The notes under the pieces are model-generated. The model was not told where the DNA came from. It worked only from the letters and a program-made list of their open reading frames with translations, and did not search any database. DNA of 64,000 nucleotides, from positions 1-64,000 of the forward strand of contig NZ_JAHQCW010000032.1 in NCBI RefSeq assembly GCF_019042275.1, given 5' to 3'. A program made the position numbers and the translations under genes. Positions 16,447 to 25,372 of this stretch are shown in pieces (within the stretch, counting starts at the first letter, position 1; each line of letters starts with the position of its first letter). Origin of the DNA: Diplocloster agilis (lineage in GTDB: Bacteria; Bacillota; Clostridia; Lachnospirales; Lachnospiraceae).

Positions 16447-18697
16447 CAGCTGCCTTCTCCGCCGAGGCACTGCCGGCAAAAAATGCTTTGGATTCATCCA
16501 GTATCATCTCCTTGAAAACCCGGTCCATATTAAGCGGCACCCGAAGTTCCCGGGCCATATCGATGAACGAGGTGATCTCTTCCTTCGTGGGAGCGTCTGC
16601 GCTTACGTATATCGTTTCACCGTTGATCTGCATACTTGCTCCCGTAGAGTATTCCAGCACTTTTGTGCACCAGCTGTCCAGTGATTTCGCATTCACCGGA
16701 AATCCGTTGCCCAGATCCGTATTCTGTTCTTCCTCCGAAAGCAGGAACTTTACAAAATCCTTTGCCAAATCGCTCTGTCCGGAAGCGCTGTTCACCCCGA
16801 TCATGCCGCTGGGTATGAATAGCCCGTTTACGGTGGAGATACTCTTCCCATAGTCCGATACCATGGTCGTAGGGATATACAGGTCATCGATCCCCTTCAT
16901 CTCATCCGCCGCTGCCGAATGATCCAGTACAGGGTAGTCGCCCATATGAAAATTCATTTTTGCCCAGTAAGGACTCGCTGATGCGATCCATTCTTTCATC
17001 TCTTCTTCCGTCAAGGGTGGGATTGGCTCCGGTTCCACCGTGGCCCCCAGGGCATTGCCCGCGCTCTGCACCGTATCCAGGAATTTCACCACCGATTCCT
17101 GATCAAGCTTCGACCCGTCCCCGACGATTTCCTGATAATTGATGCTTAGCAGTAGTTTTGCCAGTTCTTCGTAGGTAAAGGTCTTACCGCCCGTGAGCAT
17201 GAACGGGGTGTCCGGATGTCCCTCCGCGTATTGTTTCAGTGTATCCAGCCCGGACATAGCCTTCATAACATCCTCATCGCCAACCAGGATAGGAACACTG
17301 AATCTGGCGGGAATGCCGTACATCCTGCCATCCTGATCCGCGTAGCAGTTTATGATATTTTCCAGAAGTTCCCCGGATTCCAGCATGGGTTTCAGGATAT
17401 CGGACAGATCCGCGAGAACGCCTTTTTCAATGTAGGAATCCACCGGAAGGCCGTCCAGTACCAGAATATCCGCTCCCTTCCCGCTCAGCAGCTCCGTGTT
17501 CAGCGCCCGGATGTAATCGGACGTAGTAGAGGCCCCCTCATCCGTCTCTGCGGTTGTGTAGCTGACCTGCACATCCGGATTGTTAATCTGATATTTTCCG
17601 ACGGCTCTTGCGATCACATCGTTTGCTTCCAGTCCGTAGATCGAAAGCTTGACGGACGGTACCGTAGCCACATTTGCGTCGTATACGTAATGGGCCAGCT
17701 GCACACTCTGGTCATCTTTGTAGAGTACATAATAATCGTCATTGTCACCAACCACGATATTTGTTATAGCAATCCCGGGAATACCGACAGAACACAGGCT
17801 TCCGTCGATCACCGTCTCCTGTATCGTGCCGCCGGCCTGCATATGTCTTAGGCCCACCGGGTCCAGATACAGATATTCCTGCGTACCGGAGAACCGCATA
17901 ATGCCGTCCACATAATCTTGTTCTTCCAGCAGGATACTGTCCACCTGTTGGCCGGTGTCCGCATCATATACCACAAATCCTTTGGCGTCTTCATTTAAGG
18001 TAAGTATCCGGTTTCCCTCCACGTCCAGCAGATCATTGACGTCATCCAATCCGCTTTTTCCCAGTTTGAATTTCTTAAGCTCACTGCCGTCCGCGCCGCT
18101 GTAGAGAACCAGTTCCTGCTGCTGCATATAGGCGATCAATATATCTCCCGACTCCATGATTTTCCAGCCGCAGGATATCCGCTCCATGCCGCCGGAGGCC
18201 AGTTCCGGGATATTTATCTCCTCCGCGTTTTCTCCGTCTATAGTTTTGAAGATATGGGCGGTATAATTGTCATCAAAAAACACGGCAAATAAAGAACCGT
18301 CATCCCCTTTTTCCACCCGCCGCAGGTATCCTTTCATCTTTCCTATTGTATTGGTAAGCCAGGGAGCGTCCTCCTCCGCCCAGGTCCCGTCATCCGACAG
18401 CACGTACCCCTTATAGGTTCCGGTACCGCCCAGTTCTGCATAGAGGACTTTTCGTCCCTGGGCGTCCTCAAGGAAAGTGGTCCAGGTGGATTCTCCCTCC
18501 ATCTGTTTTGGAAGCGCAAGCTGCTGTTCCACGTACCTGCCCATTGGTACATTTTCATCCTGACCACTTTGGGTCTGTGTATTATTTTCCCCGGCTGACG
18601 GCTGATTGTTGTTGTCTTCCGCCTTTTTTCCGCAGCCGGATGTCATTCCTGCTATCAGTGCGATTGCCATTATGATTGAAATCCATTTTTTCTTCAT
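16406..18697 (-). CDS. Binding lipoprotein with N-terminal propeller-like domain and C-terminal sugar-binding domain
   Basis: This 763-residue lipoprotein has a signal peptide ending MTSGC (lipidated Cys ~22). Residues ~60-345 form repeating beta-strand units (ILIAYMQQQELVLYSGADG, GNRILTLNEDAKGF and similar) that look like a beta-propeller. Residues ~355-760 are a family-1-type extracellular solute-binding domain (DILVLDGLPVDSYIEKGVLADL). Ordinary sugar-binding lipoproteins are about 430-550 residues, so the extra domain is notable. It heads the five-gene operon and is divergent from a two-component system. The ligand is unknown. Confidence 0.8.
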   Translation of the reverse strand: MKKKWISIIMAIALIAGMTSGCGKKAEDNNNQPSAGENNTQTQSGQDENVPMGRYVEQQLALPKQMEGESTWTTFLEDAQGRKVLYAELGGTGTYKGYVLSDDGTWAEEDAPWLTNTIGKMKGYLRRVEKGDDGSLFAVFFDDNYTAHIFKTIDGENAEEINIPELASGGMERISCGWKIMESGDILIAYMQQQELVLYSGADGSELKKFKLGKSGLDDVNDLLDVEGNRILTLNEDAKGFVVYDADTGQQVDSILLEEQDYVDGIMRFSGTQEYLYLDPVGLRHMQAGGTIQETVIDGSLCSVGIPGIAITNIVVGDNDDYYVLYKDDQSVQLAHYVYDANVATVPSVKLSIYGLEANDVIARAVGKYQINNPDVQVSYTTAETDEGASTTSDYIRALNTELLSGKGADILVLDGLPVDSYIEKGVLADLSDILKPMLESGELLENIINCYADQDGRMYGIPARFSVPILVGDEDVMKAMSGLDTLKQYAEGHPDTPFMLTGGKTFTYEELAKLLLSINYQEIVGDGSKLDQESVVKFLDTVQSAGNALGATVEPEPIPPLTEEEMKEWIASASPYWAKMNFHMGDYPVLDHSAAADEMKGIDDLYIPTTMVSDYGKSISTVNGLFIPSGMIGVNSASGQSDLAKDFVKFLLSEEEQNTDLGNGFPVNAKSLDSWCTKVLEYSTGASMQINGETIYVSADAPTKEEITSFIDMARELRVPLNMDRVFKEMILDESKAFFAGSASAEKAADAICKKANTYQAE

Positions 18698-18736
18698 TGG
18701 GTTATCTCCTCCTTTTTTACTATCTTACCGGGGATT

Positions 18737-18756
18737 TCTCTAAAAATCTTTTAAAA
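18737..18756. promoter_or_regulatory. Putative response-regulator site near the ABC operon
   Basis: TCTCTAAAAATCTTTTAAAA here is the inverted partner of the sequence at 18910-18928, with one extra T. It lies about 40 bp before the binding-protein start. Read on the other strand it contains a TTTTA.AGA-like half-site repeated at about 10 bp, as OmpR-family regulators prefer. The roughly 150 bp between the two copies contain no gene. Confidence 0.45.
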
Positions 18757-18909
18757 TAATGAGAAGAATAGAGGCGGTGCAGGCTGCGGGATGTATACGG
18801 GCCGGCTTTCGGGGACAGGCCCCTTCCTCGCGCTGCACTAGAATACGTAATGTCGCCGTCCGGAAGATGCCAGTCCCCTTTCATATATTTCCAGGAAAAC
18901 TTCAGTGGA

Positions 18910-18928
18910 TTTTAAAGATTTTTAGAGA
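18910..18928. promoter_or_regulatory. Putative response-regulator site near the two-component genes
   Basis: TTTTAAAGATTTTTAGAGA contains two TTTTA.AGA half-sites about 10 bp apart. It is inverted relative to 18737-18756. TATACT at 18938 could be a -10 box of the response-regulator gene, so bound protein would sit over the -35 region. Confidence 0.45.
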
Positions 18929-19018
18929 ATTTTACTGTATACTGAACGAAAAGGTGTCCGTCTGCGGTCCAGTCGGCAGACGGGAATATTTATGGAAATA
19001 GCGATTGGAGGGAGAGAT

Positions 19019-19708
19019 ATGAGAATTTTATTGATCGAAGACGATCTGGACATTTGCCAGGCCATCGAAGTCCAGCTTAACAAGGAGGGGTATACGACCG
19101 ATATCTGCACCAACGGGGAGGATGCCCTCTTCTACGTGATACATACGTCTTACGACGCCATCGTACTGGACCGTCTGCTTCCGGGATCGGACGGTCTTAC
19201 GATTATAAAGGAAATACGGCAGAATAATATCCATACCCCGGTCATCATGGCTACCGCCATGAGCCAGATCAGCGACCGGATTGACGGGCTGGACAACGGG
19301 GCGGATGATTATATAGTAAAGCCCTATGACGTGCAGGAGCTGTCCGCGCGTATCCGGGCGCTCACCCGACGTCCGGCGAAGGTGGAGGATGTAAGCTCCC
19401 TGTCTTATGCGGATCTGAATCTCCTCGTAAACGACCGGGAACTGCTCTGTAACGACACCAGAAATCAGCTGTCGAAGCGGGAAACTCTTCTATTGGAATA
19501 CTTTTTGCAGAATCCGGAAGCCACGCTGACCCGGGAGGCCATCTTCTCCCATGTATGGGGACCGGACGCGGAGGTGGAGGACGGCAATCTGGACAATTAT
19601 ATCCATTTCCTGCGGAAACGCTTGCGGACGCTTGGAAGCAGGGCCTGTATCCGTACGCTGCACGGGGCGGGTTATCGACTGGAGACCAAATCCTCCAAAA
19701 ACCAATGA
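19019..19708 (+). CDS. OmpR-family response regulator
   Basis: The 229-residue regulator has a receiver domain (1-120) with acidic EDD at 7-9, phospho-acceptor D51 in IVLDRLLPG and the conserved lysine in VKPYD. A winged-helix DNA-binding domain (~130-225) carries SKRETLLLEYF, LTREAIFSHVWG and the C-terminal TLHGAGYRL. ATG 19019 has GGAGGGAG in front; the more upstream ATG at 18992 does not. It is cotranscribed with the histidine kinase and divergent from the ABC/adaptor operon it most likely controls. Confidence 0.9.
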   Translation: MRILLIEDDLDICQAIEVQLNKEGYTTDICTNGEDALFYVIHTSYDAIVLDRLLPGSDGLTIIKEIRQNNIHTPVIMATAMSQISDRIDGLDNGADDYIVKPYDVQELSARIRALTRRPAKVEDVSSLSYADLNLLVNDRELLCNDTRNQLSKRETLLLEYFLQNPEATLTREAIFSHVWGPDAEVEDGNLDNYIHFLRKRLRTLGSRACIRTLHGAGYRLETKSSKNQ

Positions 19709-19724
19709 GCAGCGGGGAGTGCTT

Positions 19725-21014
19725 ATGTTTAAAAAGCTTCGTTTTCGCCTGACACTTTTATATACGCTTACCACCGGCATTATTCTTACGCTGGTGGTTA
19801 TTTCTATTTCCATCAACAGCCAGCTGTCCACGATCCGGCGCATTGATGAGACCTTTCAGACGCAGGTTATGAATATTACCACGAAGCTGCAGACGGACAA
19901 TTCTTTTAATATCACCTGGCTGGCCGCCACAGAGGCGGAGAATGACCTGCTGATCCACATCGAGGAAAACGGAACTCCGCTCCTGTTCAAGGGCGCCTGG
20001 GAACCGCCCAGCGGACGGGAATTTCTGCTTGAAAAAGCCGCCTCCAAGGCGCGGGAGCTGGGAACGGACATCTCTGTCCAGCCGGTTACCACCTATTCGA
20101 TCAGTCCGGTTTTTGAGATTACCGGAAACCACAGAGACCGCTATCAGTGTATCGCCATGTCCTATCCCTCCAGCAGGGGATATAAAAGTGTCTTACTTCT
20201 ATATTATATCAGTCCTTCTCTGCAAACGCTGAACCGGCAGCGTCTGTTTTTTGCGGGTATGGATGTCCTTGGAATCGCCGCGCTGTACCTGGTGGCCCGC
20301 TTCTTTGTCAAGAGATCCCTTCGGCCGATTCAGCAGAGCAAACGCAGGCAGCAGGAATTTATCGCCGCCGCTTCCCACGAGCTTCGCTCGCCCCTGATGG
20401 TGATCCAGACTTCCGCCCAGGCCATCGATGCCGATCCCGAAAGGACAGCTCTGTTCACCGGCAACATCCGTTCTGAGTGTAAACGGATGGCCCGCCTGAT
20501 CAGCGACATGCTGACTCTCGCCTGTGCTGACAACGGAAATTGGTCGGTCCGTTTTTCCCCGCTGGATCCGAATACTTTTCTGCTGGACCTGTACGAATCC
20601 TATGAACCGGTCTGCCAGGAGAAAAAAATCCCCTTCCGGCTGGATCTGTCGGATGATTCTCTTCCTATGATTCAGGGTGACCAGGAACGGTTGACGCAGC
20701 TTCTCGGTATTCTCATCGACAACGCGTTAGCCTACTGCGGGAATTGTAAGCCATTGCTTTTGAAAGCTTCCACTGCAAAAAACCGGCTGCTGATCCAGGT
20801 TATCGATCACGGGCCGGGTATTCCAAACGACCAGAAGGCTCAGGTGTTTGACCGTTTTTATCGCTCGGATAAGTCCCGGAAAGACAAGCAGCATTTCGGG
20901 CTGGGGTTGAGTATCGCCAGGGAGCTGGCGGTTCTGCACAAAGGAGAACTGACACTTCGGGATACGGAGGGGGGCGGCTGTACCTTCGTGCTCAGCCTGC
21001 CTGTGCTCAGCTGA
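19725..21014 (+). CDS. Sensor histidine kinase
   Basis: A membrane kinase of 429 residues. A first helix (~10-30), an extracellular sensor segment (~31-175) and a second helix (~176-195) are followed by the dimerisation domain with H218 in ASHELRSPL, then the ATPase domain: N box LIDNALAY, G1 DHGPGIP, F box FDRFYRSDKS and G2 FGLGLSIA. ATG 19725 follows GGGGAG and lies 16 bp after the regulator gene. The long upstream reading frame inside the regulator is not part of it. The signal is unknown. Confidence 0.9.
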   Translation: MFKKLRFRLTLLYTLTTGIILTLVVISISINSQLSTIRRIDETFQTQVMNITTKLQTDNSFNITWLAATEAENDLLIHIEENGTPLLFKGAWEPPSGREFLLEKAASKARELGTDISVQPVTTYSISPVFEITGNHRDRYQCIAMSYPSSRGYKSVLLLYYISPSLQTLNRQRLFFAGMDVLGIAALYLVARFFVKRSLRPIQQSKRRQQEFIAAASHELRSPLMVIQTSAQAIDADPERTALFTGNIRSECKRMARLISDMLTLACADNGNWSVRFSPLDPNTFLLDLYESYEPVCQEKKIPFRLDLSDDSLPMIQGDQERLTQLLGILIDNALAYCGNCKPLLLKASTAKNRLLIQVIDHGPGIPNDQKAQVFDRFYRSDKSRKDKQHFGLGLSIARELAVLHKGELTLRDTEGGGCTFVLSLPVLS

Positions 21015-21023
21015 TACCACTGT

Positions 21024-21405
21024 GGGAGAAGGTCCGAAAACGATGGCCCAGCCCCCGGGATGTCCGGAGATGTCTTCCGAACCGCAGCCGGCGGGAAGGG
21101 TGATATCCGTCTGTTCCATCACGGAAGGCTGTTTCCCGGTGAAATCTAAATGAAATCGGTCCGGCCGGTTATGGGTCCGTGGCTAATTCGCAGCGAATGC
21201 CTGATGCATTCGCTGCTCAGCAGCCACCGCAAGACTGCGTGGAACGCAGTCTTGCGCCCATAACCGGCCGGACCGATTTCATTAAGATTTCGCACGGGCG
21301 CCTTATGTGATGGAACAGACGGATACCACCCTTCCCGCCGGCTGCGGTTCGGAAGACATCTCCGGACATCCCGGGGGCTGGGCCATCGTTTTCGGACCTT
21401 CTCCC
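21024..21405. repeat. Long palindrome LP5: 150-bp arms with a two-hairpin head
   Basis: The left arm (21024-21175) and right arm (21257-21405) are inverted copies. The outer ~100 bp differ at a single position, the middle ~25 bp are looser, and the inner 25 bp (TGAAATCGGTCCGGCCGG and its complement) are perfect. The 81-nt head has two hairpins: CAGCGAATGC/GCATTCGCTG (10 bp, 21191-21215, enclosed by GTGGCT/AGCCAC) and CGCAAGACTGCGT/ACGCAGTCTTGCG (13 bp, 21228-21256). It begins 9 bp after the histidine kinase stop and ends 17 bp before the stop of the converging AraC gene. No coding capacity and no T-run. Confidence 0.95.
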
Positions 21406-21422
21406 TGGAACGCCGTGGTTTT

Positions 21423-22364
21423 TTAGGGTTTAGCTGAATCGTCCGTACTCGTATTGATGATGAGTTCCTTTCGATATTCCGCAGGGGTCATCTGCACTTT
21501 TTCCCTGAATTTTTTATAAAAATAGGAATAGTTTGTAAAGCCTGTCAAATCAGCAATTTTATTGACTGACAGGTCGTTTTGGGATAACAGCTGGATGGCC
21601 GTATCCAATTGGATCTTCAGCTTGTATTCGCTGAAGGTATATCCGGTGGCCTCCCGAATGAGATGGGATATATAGTTCTGGGAATAGGCAAACCGGCCGG
21701 ACAGCTGGGGAAGTGAGACTTCCTTGTAATTGAGATGAATATACCGGAGGATCTTTGCCGTAATCAGTTCTTTTCGGGCTTCCTTCTGCTCTTTTGCGGA
21801 AGCCTGCATCTGGCGGGATATGCGCTCACAGGTATTTAAGATCAGCGCCAGATAGCAGTTGATAAATTGCCTGTTCTGTTTTTCCGCGAAAAAGTGTTCT
21901 TCCAGCAAAGTATCTACCAGGCTGCGCATTCGGGGATCGTTGGTGGTCGTCACATGGATGACGGATCTGCTCTGATCCATGAATTCCGCGGCCAGAAGCG
22001 GCTTCAGTGTATGTTCCAGATAGTCGGGGTTTATTAAAAGGTTAATCCCCTGGCAGACCTTTGAACTATCCAGGATACTGTGCACGCAGCCGGGGGGAAT
22101 CATGATAAAGTCCCCGATAGAGAGGGAAATCGTCCTGTCTTTCACCTGGTAGACAAAAGATCCCTCGTATACATATACGGCTTCATAGTAATCGTGAATA
22201 TGGGGAGAGACCGGAATGGGAAGGTTATGGATAAATATTTTGAAATCGGGGTCGGGATGAAACTGTAGGGAAGCAAAACCGACAAAACGGATGTTTCCAT
22301 TGAAAAGTGAGGTCTCAGCTCTAGGTTGTAATTGTACCATCTTTAATATATTGCGGATATTCAT
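21423..22364 (-). CDS. AraC-family transcription regulator
   Basis: The 313-residue protein has an N-terminal cupin sensor domain (residues ~25-120; FVYQVKDRTISLSIGDFIMIPPG) and a C-terminal double helix-turn-helix (~205-300; VNKIADLTGFTNYSYFYKKF, MTPAEYRK). Cupin-type AraC regulators respond to sugars. It is divergent from the rhamnosidase/SLC13 pair, with a 174-bp intergenic region, and is probably their activator. The 3' end faces palindrome LP5. Confidence 0.9.
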   Translation of the reverse strand: MNIRNILKMVQLQPRAETSLFNGNIRFVGFASLQFHPDPDFKIFIHNLPIPVSPHIHDYYEAVYVYEGSFVYQVKDRTISLSIGDFIMIPPGCVHSILDSSKVCQGINLLINPDYLEHTLKPLLAAEFMDQSRSVIHVTTTNDPRMRSLVDTLLEEHFFAEKQNRQFINCYLALILNTCERISRQMQASAKEQKEARKELITAKILRYIHLNYKEVSLPQLSGRFAYSQNYISHLIREATGYTFSEYKLKIQLDTAIQLLSQNDLSVNKIADLTGFTNYSYFYKKFREKVQMTPAEYRKELIINTSTDDSAKP

Positions 22365-22538
22365 CTGATTTTTACCCTCATTGTAGAATATGATATATAT
22401 TTGCGCGATTTTGTTATAGAAATCATACTGTAAATATTATAAATTAGAAGACAGAAGAAAGTCAATATGATCATAGCGACCTCTGAATCAGCCTGATATT
22501 TTCACTATATTTCACAAACAGGAAAGGTAAAAAATCAA

Positions 22539-25328
22539 ATGTTAAGTATTATTGACAAAAAGTGTATGGGAATGCAAAATCCTGTAGGCATACGCCCGGC
22601 ACGTCCGGAATTCAGCTGGATTATAGATTCTGACATGCATGATACGGTGCAGGAGACTTATCAGATTCAGGTAAGATCCCTGGATGGGACATTGGTGTGG
22701 GACAGCGGCAGTTGTAGCTCTGGCATATGCTCGGCCGTCTTTTACGACGGAGAGCCGTTGCGCCCCCGTACCTGTTATGAATGGACGCTGGCGGTGACCG
22801 ACAATCACGGACAGACCGCCGTAAGGCGTGGGGATCTGTTCGAGACCGGTTTCTCTGAAGGGGAACCCTGGACAGGAAAGTGGATCTCGCCAAAGCAGGA
22901 GGTTGTCCCGGATGCGTTCTGTGATTGGCCGGCGGATAAGCTGGTGGAACATTTTGGTCCGGTCGATTTCGTGGGCCTGGATATGGGAAATCCCGATGGG
23001 GTAGCGCCGGCTTATTATCTTAGAAAATCCTTTGGGCTTTTGCCTAAAAAACGCAGCAGTGCGCGGCTGTACATAACGGCCGGCGGAATCTACGATGTCT
23101 CCCTGAACGGCAAGCCGGTAACGGATACCTTGTTTAACCCCGGTTTTACACCCTATGATAAATATTTTGAATATCAGACCTTCGATGTCACCGGACTGCT
23201 GGAGCAGGAGAACGTAATCGGCGTGATCCTGGCGGATGGTTGGTACAAGGGCCGAAACGGAATCGGAGGCCTGCGCAATCTGTACGGAAAACAGACCAAG
23301 TTACTGGCGGAGCTTCACGTCCGATACGAGGACGGTACGACAGATATCATTGCCACCGATGATACCTGGATTTCTTCAAAGGGGCCTTATGAATATGCGG
23401 ATCTCTTTGTCGGGGAATTCTATGACGCCCGCAAAGACCTGGGTGCCTGGGACTGCGCAGGCTATATTCCGAAAGGGTGGACGGCCGTCACTGTTTTACC
23501 GCACACAGACGAGGTTCTCAAAGGGATCTGCGCACCTCCCGCCGGAGTCGTGGAGCATATACGGCCAGCCTCGGTATATCGAAATGACATCGGGGAACTG
23601 ATTCTGGATATGGGACAGAATATAGCCGGGTTTGTCCGGGCGACGTTTTACAATCAGGAGCCGGGCGCACATATTGTCTTCGAGCATACGGAGATGCTGG
23701 ATGAACGCGGACATTATATGAATTCCATTAATCCGGACTGCAGGGAACTGATTGATCACTATATCTGCTGCGGTAAAAGTTCTGAGACCTACTGTCCCCG
23801 CTTTACCTTTCACGGGTTCCGTTATGTGCGGATCAGCGGACTTAAAGGGCAGGTTCGGGCTGAAGATTTCGAGGGGCTTGTGGTGGCGTCCCGGTTGGAT
23901 ACGACGATGGACTTTCAATGCAGCAATCCGGACATCACCCGGCTTCAGTCCAATATATTCCGCAGCCAACAGGGAAATTTTCTGGGAATACCAACGGATT
24001 GTCCCCAACGGGAAAAAGCCGGATGGACCGGGGACGTATTTGTCTATTCGGATACCGCCTCTTATGTGCAGGACGTGCGGATGTTCCTGAAGAGATGGCT
24101 CGAGATGGTTCGCATGGAGCAGTTCGCCAATGGGATCGTCCCGGTGACCGTACCTTACACTAAGAATTATTATTATATCCAGGACTGTGTCTTTCAGGCG
24201 CATACCTCCTGCGGATGGGGGGACGCCATCATCGAGGTACCCTGGGTACTCTATCAACAGTATGGAGATATCAGCTTTCTCACCGATAACTATGATGCTA
24301 TGAAGAAGTGGATCGGGTATGTCGAGAAGGAGGCCTCCGAGGGCAGAACGGACGATTATGAGAAAATGCCTTTATCGCAGCAGGAACGGCAGCCGTATCT
24401 GTGGAATACAGGCTTCCACTATGGGGACTGGTCCTATCCCAGCTGCCGGAATGAAAAAGGGGAGACCGACAACCTGCAGTCCTCGATTAATACCAGGGAA
24501 TATGTAGCCACCGCTCTCTACGCCCACTCCTGCGAGGTTTTCTCCAAGGTGGCCGCCGTGCTTTCAAAGGATGAGGATGCCCGCTATTACCGGACGTTAA
24601 GAGACCGGATCTGTAAAGCCTATGAGGAGGAATATATCCGTCCCGACGGACAATTTCCCCTCCCGATACAAGGATTATACGTGCTGACGCTTGCCATGGG
24701 GCTTGTGTCGGAGGAGAAGGCAGGTCTGCTGGCCAGGCATCTGAATCAGTTGATTCTTGATAACGGCGGCTGTCTGGACACTGGTTTTATGTCCATCAAA
24801 TTCCTGCTGGATGTCCTGTGCCGGTATGGTTATACCGATACAGCCAAGACGCTTCTGCTGCAGGAGAAATGTCCCTCCTGGCTGTATGAGGTAAAGCATG
24901 ACGCCACTACCGTCTGGTCAAAGTGGAACGCCATCCAGCCGGAGACCGGCAAAGTGACCTGCGCTTCCTACAACCACTATTCCTTCGGAAGTGTGGGGAA
25001 ATGGATGTATAACTATATTCTGGGAATCCGAAATACCGGCTGTGGTTTCCGGGACTTTGTGGTAGAGCCTGGATTTGATTACCCATTCCAGTGGGCCTGC
25101 GGCAGTTATCACTGTGTCTACGGCGATATCCGGGTGGCGTGGGCCAGAGACGGCAGGGAAAGAAGCATCGATCTCACCGTACCTGTCTCTACACACGCGT
25201 TGATCCGGCTGAAAGATTGCGATACAAACAGTCTGTCTCATTATTTCAAAGACCGGATGAAGGACGGATATGTCTCGCTTGGCAGCGGCACGTACCATAT
25301 CTGCTATCAGACAAGACCGGAAATGTAG
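22539..25328 (+). CDS. Alpha-L-rhamnosidase, GH78
   Basis: This 929-residue enzyme cleaves terminal alpha-L-rhamnose. The order is an N-terminal Ig-like domain (1-110), a jelly-roll Bac_rhamnosid_N domain (~165-330), a concanavalin-like domain (~340-450), an (alpha/alpha)6 barrel (~450-805) and a C-terminal beta-sandwich. The acidic motif DCPQREKAGWTGD (~486) is present in the 13-residue form, one residue shorter than in the second rhamnosidase of this window. No signal peptide, so the enzyme is cytosolic and acts on imported glycosides. It lies 44 bp before the SLC13 carrier gene. Confidence 0.9.
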   Translation: MLSIIDKKCMGMQNPVGIRPARPEFSWIIDSDMHDTVQETYQIQVRSLDGTLVWDSGSCSSGICSAVFYDGEPLRPRTCYEWTLAVTDNHGQTAVRRGDLFETGFSEGEPWTGKWISPKQEVVPDAFCDWPADKLVEHFGPVDFVGLDMGNPDGVAPAYYLRKSFGLLPKKRSSARLYITAGGIYDVSLNGKPVTDTLFNPGFTPYDKYFEYQTFDVTGLLEQENVIGVILADGWYKGRNGIGGLRNLYGKQTKLLAELHVRYEDGTTDIIATDDTWISSKGPYEYADLFVGEFYDARKDLGAWDCAGYIPKGWTAVTVLPHTDEVLKGICAPPAGVVEHIRPASVYRNDIGELILDMGQNIAGFVRATFYNQEPGAHIVFEHTEMLDERGHYMNSINPDCRELIDHYICCGKSSETYCPRFTFHGFRYVRISGLKGQVRAEDFEGLVVASRLDTTMDFQCSNPDITRLQSNIFRSQQGNFLGIPTDCPQREKAGWTGDVFVYSDTASYVQDVRMFLKRWLEMVRMEQFANGIVPVTVPYTKNYYYIQDCVFQAHTSCGWGDAIIEVPWVLYQQYGDISFLTDNYDAMKKWIGYVEKEASEGRTDDYEKMPLSQQERQPYLWNTGFHYGDWSYPSCRNEKGETDNLQSSINTREYVATALYAHSCEVFSKVAAVLSKDEDARYYRTLRDRICKAYEEEYIRPDGQFPLPIQGLYVLTLAMGLVSEEKAGLLARHLNQLILDNGGCLDTGFMSIKFLLDVLCRYGYTDTAKTLLLQEKCPSWLYEVKHDATTVWSKWNAIQPETGKVTCASYNHYSFGSVGKWMYNYILGIRNTGCGFRDFVVEPGFDYPFQWACGSYHCVYGDIRVAWARDGRERSIDLTVPVSTHALIRLKDCDTNSLSHYFKDRMKDGYVSLGSGTYHICYQTRPEM

Positions 25329-25372
25329 AGAGACTATTCCAAACCAGAAAATGAAATACAGGAGGAAGCATC

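Noticed and set aside
18775-18830. A sixth long palindrome around GTGCAG...CTGCAC
   Set aside because: Only short, interrupted pairing is seen (6-10 bp), unlike the arms of the other elements.
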